Shown here: one piece after another, positions 1 through 5,271 of the stretch | Layout of the letters: each line of letters starts with the position of its first letter | How positions within the stretch are numbered: the first letter of the stretch is position 1 | Source of the DNA: Anaerolineae bacterium | GTDB taxonomy: Bacteria; Chloroflexota; Anaerolineae; JACIWR01 | Assembly (NCBI GenBank): GCA_021162125.1 | Contig: JAGGZG010000068.1 | Coordinates: 1 to 6,151, forward strand | Length of the DNA: 6,151 nucleotides | Direction: 5' to 3' | Notes under the pieces: model-generated | What the model was told of the DNA's origin: nothing | Database searches by the model: none | Seen by the model: only the letters and a program-made list of their open reading frames with translations | Translations under genes and position numbers: made by a program

Positions 1-48
1 CGTAAATTGAATTTTGCCTTTCTACATAATTCGTAATGCCAAGAGGAG

Positions 49-118
49 TCCGCGCTCTCTAGCGCGGAAGGAGATTGAGCTTTAGCTCCTCAGGCGCGGT
101 TTCAACCGCTGGCCTGAG
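49..118. repeat. Cluster of three adjacent hairpins (dispersed palindromic repeat candidate)
   Basis: Three inverted repeats lie almost end to end. The first is TCCGCGCT / AGCGCGGA (49-56 with 61-68), an 8-bp perfect stem on a 4-nt loop. The second is AGGAG / CTCCT (69-73 with 86-90), containing the alternative short stem GAGC-TTTA-GCTC (77-88). The third has an outer stem CTCAGG / CCTGAG (89-94 with 113-118) and an inner stem GCGGT-TTCA-ACCGC (96-109). No T-run follows, so this is not a classical terminator of an upstream gene. The short stems with TTTA and TTCA loops resemble intergenic palindromic repeats I associate with Chloroflexota-like genomes. A structured RNA or the tail of an upstream transcript is the alternative. 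Confidence 0.6.
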
Positions 119-124
119 TAGTAA

Positions 125-230
125 CCCGCCGAGGACGCTGAGAACGCAGAGACGGGTAAGAAATGGTTTTCAATCGCATATCTACCGGGGCCACAAGGAA
201 AAACCCTGCGACCTCTGCGCGCTCTGCGGT
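125..230. repeat. Inverted array of degenerate nonamers (consensus NNCGCAGAG)
   Basis: Three consecutive nonamers read forward: 125-133 CCCGCCGAG, 134-142 GACGCTGAG and 143-151 AACGCAGAG. Three more read on the opposite strand: 230-222 ACCGCAGAG, 221-213 CGCGCAGAG and 212-204 GTCGCAGGG. The two arms flank a 52-base centre (152-203). Compared arm to arm, 19 of 27 positions could pair, so the unit could fold as a long imperfect hairpin. The variable positions are mainly the first two of each nonamer, which is what a repeat family with a fixed core would show. It resembles intergenic repeats I have seen in GC-rich bacterial genomes, but I cannot confirm copy number from this window. Confidence 0.65.
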
Positions 231-366
231 AAAATCAAGTGGACGACTGAACGCTTACACCCTTCTACTCCGGCCCTGCTATAAGGTATGGTGCCGGGTC
301 AACGAAGTGACGGAACTAACACGGTGGCTATTATACCCCACTTTACGCGAATAGGCAATCATTAAC
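231..366. other. Intergenic stretch without recognisable gene
   Basis: Together with the repeats to its left this completes the non-coding leader of about 440 bases before rplI. Short open frames cross it, but none has a convincing ribosome-binding site, a recognisable protein or codon use like the neighbouring genes. I saw no tRNA, no T-box consensus and no CRISPR repeat. An AT-rich TATTAT at 329-334 could be a weak -10, but its -35 region is poor. Confidence 0.5.
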
Positions 367-395
367 TTGAGTTTTCGCCCGTTTTGGTGTATATT
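367..395 (+). promoter_or_regulatory. Sigma70-type promoter for rplI
   Basis: A -35 element TTGAGT (367-372) and a -10 element TATATT (390-395) are separated by exactly 17 bases. A start point near 402 would give a 5' untranslated region of about 40 bases before the GTG of rplI. The local sequence is clearly more AT-rich than the genes around it. Confidence 0.65.
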
Positions 396-441
396 ATGAC
401 CCACGTTCTACAGACCAAATAAAGAAAGCGAGGCAGCCAAC

Positions 442-891
442 GTGAAGGTTCTTTTAACTAAAGACGTCGAGGGTCTAGGCAAGGCTGGAGAGATCAAGGA
501 CGTAGCAGATGGATACGGGCGCAATTTTCTCATCCGTCGCGGGTTAGCCATACTGGCCACCGGAGGAGTGGTTAAAGATGCCCAACGGCGCATCGAGGCC
601 GAGGCCCGGCGACAGGCACAGAAGACCCGGGCAGCGAGCCACCTGGCCGAGAGATTGGAGCAGACAACGGTAACTTTCCGGCGCAAGGCGGGAGAGAAAG
701 GCCGGCTGTACGGTTCGGTCACTACCGCCGACATTGCAGAAGAGATACAACGGCTGATCGGGGAGTCCATTGACAAGCGCAAAATCGTGCTGGAAGAGCC
801 CATCCGCGAATTGGGCACTCACAAAGTAACCGTCAAGCTGATGGCCGACGTCACGCCTCAGGTGACAGTCGTCGTGGAACGGGAGGAATAA
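442..891 (+). CDS. rplI: 50S ribosomal protein L9
   Basis: The product is ribosomal protein bL9, which binds 23S rRNA at the base of the L1 stalk and helps maintain reading-frame fidelity. It has 149 residues, the usual length for the family. The N-terminal domain begins MKVLLTKDVEGLGKAGE and carries the family signature at residues 13-36, with G-x-x-G, V-x-x-GYGRNFLI and a final RRG. A basic, Ala/Arg/Glu-rich connecting helix spans about residues 45-80. The C-terminal domain includes KGRLYGSVTTADIAEEI and ends in alternating Val residues followed by EREE. The start is GTG, with GAGG at 430-433 eight bases upstream. Here the gene is the first of a short plus-strand unit and not in the rpsF-ssb-rpsR group where L9 often sits. 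The RodZ-like gene follows after 51 bases with no clear terminator between them. Confidence 0.97.
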   Translation: MKVLLTKDVEGLGKAGEIKDVADGYGRNFLIRRGLAILATGGVVKDAQRRIEAEARRQAQKTRAASHLAERLEQTTVTFRRKAGEKGRLYGSVTTADIAEEIQRLIGESIDKRKIVLEEPIRELGTHKVTVKLMADVTPQVTVVVEREE

Positions 892-942
892 TCCCCCTCG
901 CCGGGAAGCTCTTTTTGATACTTTTAGGGGAGGCACAAACGT

Positions 943-1950
943 ATGGGTGAGTTGGGACAGTGGCTGCGGGAGACACGTGAGAGTAAGCGCATGTCACTGG
1001 AGCAAGTGGAGGAGGCAACGTGCATCCGCCGCAAATTTCTCCAGGCGCTAGAGGAAGGGGATTACGCAGCCCTGCCCACGCCGGTGCACGTCAGAGGATT
1101 CCTGCGAAATTACGCCCAGCACCTGGGCCTGGATGTGGCGGAGGTGTTGGCCCGTTACGAGGACGAGACCCGCGAAGAAGAGGCTCCACCCGAGCCGGGG
1201 CTGTTTCGCTCGGCGGACATCACCCTCAGCCCCTCGACCTGGCTGCGGCTTGACCGGGTATTCGCCGTGCTGATCGCGCTGGCGATCGTGCTGTTCGGAG
1301 CCTGGGCAGTGCGCGAGTATCTTTCGCCCCAGTGGCCTCAGATGCCCCAGTGGCTACAGTGGTCCTTCACCCTGCCGTGGCGGGCCGCGCCCACGCCGAC
1401 ACTCGTCGCCGAGGCAACGGACAGCCCGCAGACGACACCCTCGCCGACCATGACGCCCACACGCGCCCCGTCGCCGACCCCCACGGTCTCGCCCACGCCG
1501 ACGGAAGGCCCAACGCCGGTCGTTACCCAGGTCACGTTGGAGATCAAAATCGTGGAGCGGGCCTGGCTGCTGGTAGAGGTGGACGGGGTCAAGGTACACG
1601 AGGGGATTATAGAAGCGGGCACCACTCGCAGTTGGCAGGGGCAGCACAGCATTCATTTGCGCTGTGGGAACGCCGGCGGAGTGGAGGCGACGGTCAACGG
1701 AGAGTCGCTGGGCCCCCTCGGCACGCGTGGTGAGGTGGTGGACTTGTACTGGGGGTCACAGGGCCAGCTCACCCCGACGGTATCCGTCTCGCCTACTGTG
1801 ACGGGGACGGTGACAACCACCATCACGCCTACAGGAACGGTGACCGCCACCATCACGCCTACAGGAACAATGACCACCACTGTCACGCCGGGCGCTGAGA
1901 CTGAGGCCACGGCCTCGCCGCAGCCCACCGAGACGCCGACCACCCCCTGA
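943..1950 (+). CDS. RodZ-like membrane protein: HTH domain, TM helix, Thr/Pro linker, DUF4115
   Basis: This 335-residue protein has the RodZ layout. An Xre-type helix-turn-helix of the HTH_25 kind lies at residues 4-66, starting GELGQWLRETRESKRMSLEQ and including CIRRKFLQALEEGDYAALPT and VRGFLRNYA. One hydrophobic helix follows at about 103-123. A Thr/Pro/Ser-rich linker spans about 149-195. A beta-rich DUF4115-like domain spans about 196-270 (WLLVEVDGVKVHEG, ending VVDLYWG). The low-complexity tail at 276-335 contains three tandem decapeptides. RodZ links the MreB cytoskeleton to the cell envelope through its cytoplasmic HTH; here the C-terminal part would be outside the membrane. The tail beyond DUF4115 is not part of the standard family and may span or decorate the envelope. 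The ATG follows GGGGAGG (927-933) at nine bases. The function is inferred from architecture; no mreB gene is visible. Confidence 0.85.
   Translation: MGELGQWLRETRESKRMSLEQVEEATCIRRKFLQALEEGDYAALPTPVHVRGFLRNYAQHLGLDVAEVLARYEDETREEEAPPEPGLFRSADITLSPSTWLRLDRVFAVLIALAIVLFGAWAVREYLSPQWPQMPQWLQWSFTLPWRAAPTPTLVAEATDSPQTTPSPTMTPTRAPSPTPTVSPTPTEGPTPVVTQVTLEIKIVERAWLLVEVDGVKVHEGIIEAGTTRSWQGQHSIHLRCGNAGGVEATVNGESLGPLGTRGEVVDLYWGSQGQLTPTVSVSPTVTGTVTTTITPTGTVTATITPTGTMTTTVTPGAETEATASPQPTETPTTP
1801..1890 (+). repeat. Three tandem 30-bp repeats inside the RodZ-like gene
   Basis: Units lie at 1801-1830, 1831-1860 and 1861-1890. They are in frame and encode TGTVTTTITP, TGTVTATITP and TGTMTTTVTP (residues 287-316). 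The first two copies are almost identical in DNA, and the third has drifted by several bases. The multiple-of-three unit means copy-number changes keep the frame. It lies in the extracytoplasmic low-complexity tail, so its length is probably tolerant to change. Confidence 0.85.
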
Positions 1951-1965
1951 CCAGCGGGGCTGACA

Positions 1966-1995
1966 CTGACGGCGAACACACGGAAGGCGGATAAC
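1966..1995 (+). promoter_or_regulatory. Possible rimO promoter overlapping the terminator
   Basis: CTGACG (1966-1971) and GATAAC (1990-1995) each match four of six consensus bases for -35 and -10, with an 18-base spacer. A start near 2002 would put the rimO start codon about 32 bases downstream. The elements lie in and before the left arm and loop of the terminator hairpin, so this is a weak call made because rimO otherwise has no transcription signal of its own. Confidence 0.3.
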
Positions 1996-2014
1996 TTTCC
2001 GTGTGTTTTGTTTG
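1975..2014 (+). terminator. Rho-independent terminator after the RodZ-like gene
   Basis: AACACACGGAA (1975-1985) pairs perfectly with TTCCGTGTGTT (1997-2007). This gives an 11-bp stem, extendable by a G-T pair on each side, on an 11-base loop. A T-rich run TTTTGTTTG follows (2006-2014). It lies 24 bases after the stop of the RodZ-like gene and only 19 bases before the rimO ATG. Confidence 0.8.
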
Positions 2015-2033
2015 CACGAGAGAGAGGACACAG

Positions 2034-3374
2034 ATGCGCTATCACCTGATCTCCCTGGGCTGTCCCAAAAACACCGTGGACGCGCAGGGGATAGCTCGCC
2101 TGCTGAACGCAGCCGGGCACGTTCCCACCGCAGATGCACAGGCCGCCGACCTGCTCATCGTCAATACCTGCGGGTTCATCGCCGAGGCGCGGGATGAATC
2201 CCTGGCGATCCTGCGGGAGCTGGCTACTACCCTGCGCCCCGGTCAACGGCTGGTGGCCGCCGGATGCATGGCCCAGTACACACCACAGATGCTGCGGCAG
2301 GCCGTCCCAGAGCTGAGTGGCCTGCTGGGCACCCGCCGCTGGAGCGAGGTGCTGGACCTCGTGAAGAAGATGCAAACGCACCCTGGGCAGGTCAGTCTGA
2401 TCGGCGACCCGCTGACCACCCTGCAAGCGGCAGCGCACGGGCCGCGCACGGCCGTGCAAGGGGCTAGCGCTTACCTCAAAATCGCCGAAGGATGCAGCGC
2501 ACCGTGCGCCTTCTGTGCTATCCCGACCATCAAGGGGCCAGCGCGCAGCCGGCCCGTGGCCGATGTCGTCAGCGACGCCCGCACGCTGGTCGCCCAGGGT
2601 GTGAAAGAAATCGTACTCATCGCCCAGGATACCACCGCCTACGGCCGCGACCGTGGCCAGAACGACGCTCTGCCCGATCTGATCGAGGCCATCCTGGAAG
2701 CTACACCCGAGTTGGCCTGGCTACGCCTGATGTACACCTACCCACAGCACATCAGCCCGCGCCTGATCGAGACGATGGCCCGCCACCCACAGGTCTGTCA
2801 CTACCTGGACATGCCCCTCCAGCACGGCCACCCCGACGTTCTGCGCCGGATGCGCCGTCCACACGATGTGGATCGCGTGTGCCGCCTGATCGAGGACCTG
2901 CGTGCGGCCATGCCTGACATTGCTTTGCGCACCGCCTTCATCGTTGGTTACCCCGGCGAGACCGAGGCCGAGTTCGAGACGCTGCTGGATTTCGTCGCCG
3001 AGATGGACTTCGACCACGTGGGGGCCTTCACCTACTCGCCTGAGGCCGGCACCCCGGCGGCGGAACTCCCCGGCCAACTGCCCGACGAGGTCAAGGTTGA
3101 GCGCTACGAGCGACTGATGGCCCTTCAGCAGGGCATATCGCTGGAGCGCAATCGGGCCCAGGTGGGGCGCACGCTGGACGTGCTGCTGGAGGGCAGTGGC
3201 GACGGGTTGAGCGTGGGGCGGTCGTACCGTGACGCACCGGAGATTGACGGCCTGGTGATCGTCACCGGGGAACTGCCCGTAGGGGAGATGGTGCCGGTAC
3301 GCATCGAGGAGGCGATGGCATACGACCTGGCCGGTCATGTCGTTGAAACGAAAACGGCCGAACATATTCAATAA
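2034..3374 (+). CDS. rimO: Ribosomal protein S12 methylthiotransferase RimO
   Basis: This radical-SAM enzyme adds a methylthio group to the conserved aspartate of ribosomal protein uS12. It has 446 residues, typical for the family. The N-terminal MTTase domain (about 1-130) has the cluster cysteines C10 (SLGCPKNTVD), C46 (NTCGF) and C78 (AGCMAQ). The radical-SAM domain contains C154-x3-C158-x2-C161 in EGCSAPCAFCAIP for the second 4Fe-4S cluster, followed by FIVGYPGETEAEF. A TRAM domain covers about 375-440. The GRSYRDAPEIDGLV segment is characteristic of RimO and argues against MiaB. I chose the ATG at 2034 because it begins the conserved MRYHLISLGC and has AGAGAGGA (2021-2028) five bases upstream. 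An in-frame GTG at 2001 lies inside the terminator stem and is unlikely. The gene runs convergent to the PIN toxin gene. Confidence 0.96.
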   Translation: MRYHLISLGCPKNTVDAQGIARLLNAAGHVPTADAQAADLLIVNTCGFIAEARDESLAILRELATTLRPGQRLVAAGCMAQYTPQMLRQAVPELSGLLGTRRWSEVLDLVKKMQTHPGQVSLIGDPLTTLQAAAHGPRTAVQGASAYLKIAEGCSAPCAFCAIPTIKGPARSRPVADVVSDARTLVAQGVKEIVLIAQDTTAYGRDRGQNDALPDLIEAILEATPELAWLRLMYTYPQHISPRLIETMARHPQVCHYLDMPLQHGHPDVLRRMRRPHDVDRVCRLIEDLRAAMPDIALRTAFIVGYPGETEAEFETLLDFVAEMDFDHVGAFTYSPEAGTPAAELPGQLPDEVKVERYERLMALQQGISLERNRAQVGRTLDVLLEGSGDGLSVGRSYRDAPEIDGLVIVTGELPVGEMVPVRIEEAMAYDLAGHVVETKTAEHIQ

Positions 3375-3400
3375 AGCCCAGGCCACTGGGGACACGCGGC

Positions 3401-3425
3401 CTCTCACGGACTGGGAGAGTTGTTG
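3401..3425 (+). terminator. Weak hairpin after rimO
   Basis: CTCTC (3401-3405) and GAGAG (3415-3419) form a 5-bp stem followed by TTGTTG. A second small stem, CCCAG-GCCA-CTGGG (3377-3390), directly follows the rimO stop. Neither is strong, and the T-run is poor. It is offered only because transcripts from rimO and the toxin gene must stop in this 79-base gap. Confidence 0.25.
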
Positions 3426-3453
3426 GGGGCAATGGGTTCTCTGGACAGGATAC

Positions 3454-3933
3454 CTACGGGTGGTGGTTCGGGTTCTCGGTCGCCAGCCCCTCAGCTTGAG
3501 CAGCTTCCAAGAGGTCGTCGTCGGCCGCGACTAAGGTGAGCGGGGAGAGTCGGTGGTTTATTAAAGCGCGGTTGAGACGCAATGCAGAGGCCAGGTGGAC
3601 GGCGTCGTAGCCGCGCAACCGGTGCCGACGGGTGAGTTCGACGGCTTCGTCCACCACGTACTGACTCACGTCCAGCAACGTATATTGGGTCGCAGCATCG
3701 GCTTTAAGACTGCTCAGGATTACGTCACCCAGGGCTTGATCCACAACCTTGCCCCTGACTTTGCCAGCTACGGCCGCCGCAACTTCAACAATGCCAACGA
3801 GTGCTACCGCGATGACGCGATTGGGCTGATCGCACAATGTCTGGATCCATTCAGTGCCGGCCTCGATAGCGTACCGCTTGACCAACGCGCTGCTGTCCAG
3901 GTAAAATGTGGCACTCACTGACTGTTGTTCCAT
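3454..3933 (-). CDS. PIN-domain toxin, VapC family (type II toxin-antitoxin)
   Basis: The protein is predicted to be a Mg-dependent ribonuclease that acts on RNA when the antitoxin is lost. From the ATG at 3933 it has 159 residues. The PIN acidic residues are visible: D13 in FYLDSSALVKRY, E50 in VGIVEVAAAVAG, D110 in GYDAVHLASAL, and the D138-D140 run in LVAADDDLLEAAQAEGL. These are in family order and spacing, so the active site looks intact. The gene overlaps the upstream antitoxin candidate. Two starts are possible. ATG at 3933 gives a 19-base overlap, with a GAGGA about 12 bases upstream. GTG at 3918 gives a GTGA four-base overlap typical of coupled genes but lacks a clear ribosome-binding site. 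Either way expression depends on the antitoxin message. RNA target and toxicity cannot be read from sequence. Confidence 0.9.
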   Translation of the reverse strand: MEQQSVSATFYLDSSALVKRYAIEAGTEWIQTLCDQPNRVIAVALVGIVEVAAAVAGKVRGKVVDQALGDVILSSLKADAATQYTLLDVSQYVVDEAVELTRRHRLRGYDAVHLASALRLNRALINHRLSPLTLVAADDDLLEAAQAEGLATENPNHHP

Positions 3934-4259
3934 CGCCGATTGCGTTCCTCGATGATCATTTCGCTGAGTGGTTTGCCCTGCACCTGAACGGGAGTGCAAC
4001 GCCGCTGATCAGAGCCAGCTCGATACCGCGCAGCGATGGACGGATCCAACTCAACAAGGATTCCCGTCGAACGTAATACGGTAAGTATCTCTTCTCGAGT
4101 TGTGGACGTAGGAGGGCCCGCATCTGTTTCTCTCTCGAGGCGGCACAGCCCCCACTCCAGAATACGGGGCAGCTCGCTTTGGTATGGCCGCAGCCGCCGC
4201 GCCAGCTCTGGAGACACCCGCACTTGAATGGTCTCCATTGGATCTTGTTTCACTGCCAT
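3915..4259 (-). CDS. Antitoxin candidate upstream of the PIN toxin
   Basis: This 114-residue protein is encoded immediately before, and overlapping, the PIN toxin gene, the usual place for a VapB-type antitoxin. The N-terminal part, METIQVRVSPELARRLRPY, looks like a short beta strand followed by a helix, as in ribbon-helix-helix DNA-binding proteins, but the match is not decisive. A Thr/Pro hinge sits near 48-54. The C-terminal half ends in a charged helix with PLSEMIIEERNRRW (99-110), a plausible toxin-wrapping segment. I do not recognise a named family. The start at 4259 is chosen for GGAAGGA (4267-4273) seven bases upstream. A frame extension to 4340 would run through the DUF1232 gene. It follows that gene by 16 bases, so both are probably on one transcript. 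Confidence 0.7.
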   Translation of the reverse strand: MAVKQDPMETIQVRVSPELARRLRPYQSELPRILEWGLCRLERETDAGPPTSTTREEILTVLRSTGILVELDPSIAARYRAGSDQRRCTPVQVQGKPLSEMIIEERNRRWNNSQ

Positions 4260-4266
4260 CGTATTT

Positions 4267-4273
4267 TCCTTCC
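4267..4273 (-). promoter_or_regulatory. Ribosome-binding site fixing the antitoxin start
   Basis: Read on the minus strand this is GGAAGGA, seven bases before the ATG at 4259. It lies in the 16-base gap after the DUF1232 stop. It favours the 114-residue form over an upstream in-frame ATG at 4340. Confidence 0.6.
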
Positions 4274-4275
4274 GG

Positions 4276-4740
4276 TCATCCTGTGGCCTTACTAGACGAT
4301 TCTCTTTCATCTGCTGCCCCATAATCCCGCTCAGGCTCATCGTCCTCCACTACCTCATAATCCACGTCAATCACCTGGGGCGGGGATTCGGACTCCTGCT
4401 CCGGGGCCGAAATCTTCTCGCCGCCTGCTGTGCGCCAGGGGTTCATCTGAGCCATGATCTCTGCGAGGTGCTCCTGAACGACGTCCTGGGGGCAGAGTTG
4501 GATGAACCCCCAGATGCCGAGCAAGACCACGGATACGTCGTCGAGTTGGCCCAGGCCCAAGATGGCATCGGGCACAAAGTCAATCGGAGAGATCACATAC
4601 AGAAGCGTCGCCGGTGGGATTAACTTCTGCCAGATAGGTACGCGAGAATCGCGAAGCAGGCGCCACGTCAGCTTGAGGTTCTTGATAATATCGCTCAGAA
4701 AGCCGGCCTGATCTTCTGGGGCGCTTAATCTCTTGGTCAT
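4276..4740 (-). CDS. DUF1232 (YkvA-like) small membrane protein with acidic tail
   Basis: This 154-residue protein carries the DUF1232 core at about residues 35-84. The hallmark YVISPIDFVPDAILGLGQLDD (48-68) has the conserved SPIDxxPD and the DD pair, and is flanked by two hydrophobic stretches (about 38-52 and 70-83). The N-terminal 35 residues are basic and probably cytoplasmic. Residues 104-154 form an acidic, Glu/Asp/Ser-rich tail with no hydrophobic segment, probably disordered. The biochemical role of DUF1232 is not established, so I assign none. The ATG at 4740 is preceded by GAGGAGGGAG with about six bases of spacing. An upstream ATG at 4791 falls inside the promoter and is unlikely. 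The gene leads the operon containing the antitoxin and PIN toxin and is divergent from the thioesterase gene. Confidence 0.88.
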   Translation of the reverse strand: MTKRLSAPEDQAGFLSDIIKNLKLTWRLLRDSRVPIWQKLIPPATLLYVISPIDFVPDAILGLGQLDDVSVVLLGIWGFIQLCPQDVVQEHLAEIMAQMNPWRTAGGEKISAPEQESESPPQVIDVDYEVVEDDEPERDYGAADERESSSKATG

Positions 4741-4762
4741 CGTACTCCCTCCTCGGAGGGTT

Positions 4763-4791
4763 ATTATAGCCCCGCCCCACGTTTTTAGCAA
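4763..4791 (-). promoter_or_regulatory. Promoter of the DUF1232-antitoxin-toxin operon
   Basis: On the minus strand TTGCTA (4791-4786) and a perfect TATAAT (4768-4763) are separated by 17 bases. The -35 matches four of six bases. A start near 4756 would give a very short leader, beginning just before the ribosome-binding site of the DUF1232 gene. Confidence 0.65.
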
Positions 4792-4814
4792 ATCAAAGGC
4801 GAAGGAGAAGTTCC

Positions 4815-5213
4815 ATGGGAATTGAGGACATCGTGCCCGGATTGGTAGGCCAGATGGAACTGGTCGTTGCCGAGGAGAATACGGCCCGCCACCTGGGCAG
4901 CGGGAGTGTAGCTGTGCTGGCCACGCCGGAGATGGTGCGCCTGATGGAACGGGCCAGCGTGGCGGCGGTGGATCACCTGTTGCCCCCCGGCCAGCGCACG
5001 GTGGGCGTCCACCTGGACGTGCGTCACCTGGCGGCTACGCCGGTGGGCATGCGCGTCATCGCCCGCTCCGAACTGGTGGCCGTCGAGGGGCGAAAGCTCA
5101 CCTTCCACGTGGAAGTGCACGACGAAGTGGAGAAGGTGGGCGAGGGCACCCACGGGCGGATGATCATTGACCTGGATCGCTTTCGAGCGCGGGTGGAGCG
5201 CAAACGGCAATAA
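4815..5213 (+). CDS. Hotdog-fold acyl-CoA thioesterase, fluoroacetyl-CoA thioesterase (FlK)-like
   Basis: This 132-residue protein is a compact single hotdog domain that should hydrolyse an acyl-CoA thioester in the cytoplasm. It aligns by eye with Streptomyces cattleya FlK. The catalytic Thr42-Glu50-His76 of FlK correspond, with the same spacing, to T37, E45 and H71 here (LATPEMVRLMERAS and VRHLAATP). The VEGRKLTFHVEVHD and EGTHGRMIIDLDRF segments also match the FlK pattern. Family members are widespread in organisms that make no fluoroacetate, so the true substrate is unknown and a general short-chain acyl-CoA role is likely. The ATG has AAGGAG (4802-4807) seven bases upstream. It is divergent from the DUF1232 operon across a 74-base gap. 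I see no convincing promoter for it in that gap. Confidence 0.85.
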   Translation: MGIEDIVPGLVGQMELVVAEENTARHLGSGSVAVLATPEMVRLMERASVAAVDHLLPPGQRTVGVHLDVRHLAATPVGMRVIARSELVAVEGRKLTFHVEVHDEVEKVGEGTHGRMIIDLDRFRARVERKRQ

Positions 5214-5223
5214 CGGTGAGAAG

Positions 5224-5271
5224 CGTGAAACGTGAAACATAGCTCTCACGTATCGCGTTTTACGTTTCACG
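5224..5271. terminator. Heptamer-repeat hairpin, likely two-way terminator between convergent genes
   Basis: The left arm CGTGAAACGTGAAAC (5224-5238) pairs with GTTTTACGTTTCACG (5257-5271). This gives a 15-bp stem with one G-T pair on an 18-base loop. The arms are made of heptamers: CGTGAAA twice on the left, then ACGTATC, GCGTTTT and ACGTTTC in phase from 5248 to 5268. The right arm overlaps the last codons of the minus-strand hydrolase. No long T-run follows on either strand, so terminator strength is uncertain. It may be a dispersed repeat serving as a terminator. Confidence 0.55.

Noticed and set aside
75..354. Short plus-strand open frames in the leader
   Set aside because: They run through the hairpins and nonamer array, have no good ribosome-binding site, and encode Arg/Ser/Pro-rich sequence without family resemblance.
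49..366. T-box riboswitch or tRNA in the long leader
   Set aside because: The T-box core (AGGGTGG-NACCGCG) is missing, and no cloverleaf can be drawn. The GCGGTTTCAACCGC stem resembles a T-arm only superficially, with the wrong loop length. rplI is also not a usual T-box target.
893..930. CCCCT/AGGGG pairing that could mask the ribosome-binding site of the RodZ-like gene
   Set aside because: It is only five base pairs across a 27-base loop, which is weak and likely by chance in this composition.
1653..2459. Long minus-strand open frame opposite the RodZ-like gene and rimO
   Set aside because: It spans the terminator and two well-supported genes and encodes low-complexity Val/Gly sequence complementary to Thr/Pro codons. 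It is a shadow frame.
2721..3407. 228-codon minus-strand open frame opposite rimO
   Set aside because: It overlaps conserved RimO radical-SAM and TRAM domains, is His/Arg/Val-rich and resembles nothing. It is an artefact of GC-rich codon use.
4747..4760. CCCTCC/GGAGGG inverted repeat hiding the ribosome-binding site of the DUF1232 gene
   Set aside because: The predicted transcription start near 4756 would leave most of the CCCTCC arm out of the RNA, and the loop would be only two to four bases. It is probably a chance consequence of a purine-rich ribosome-binding site.
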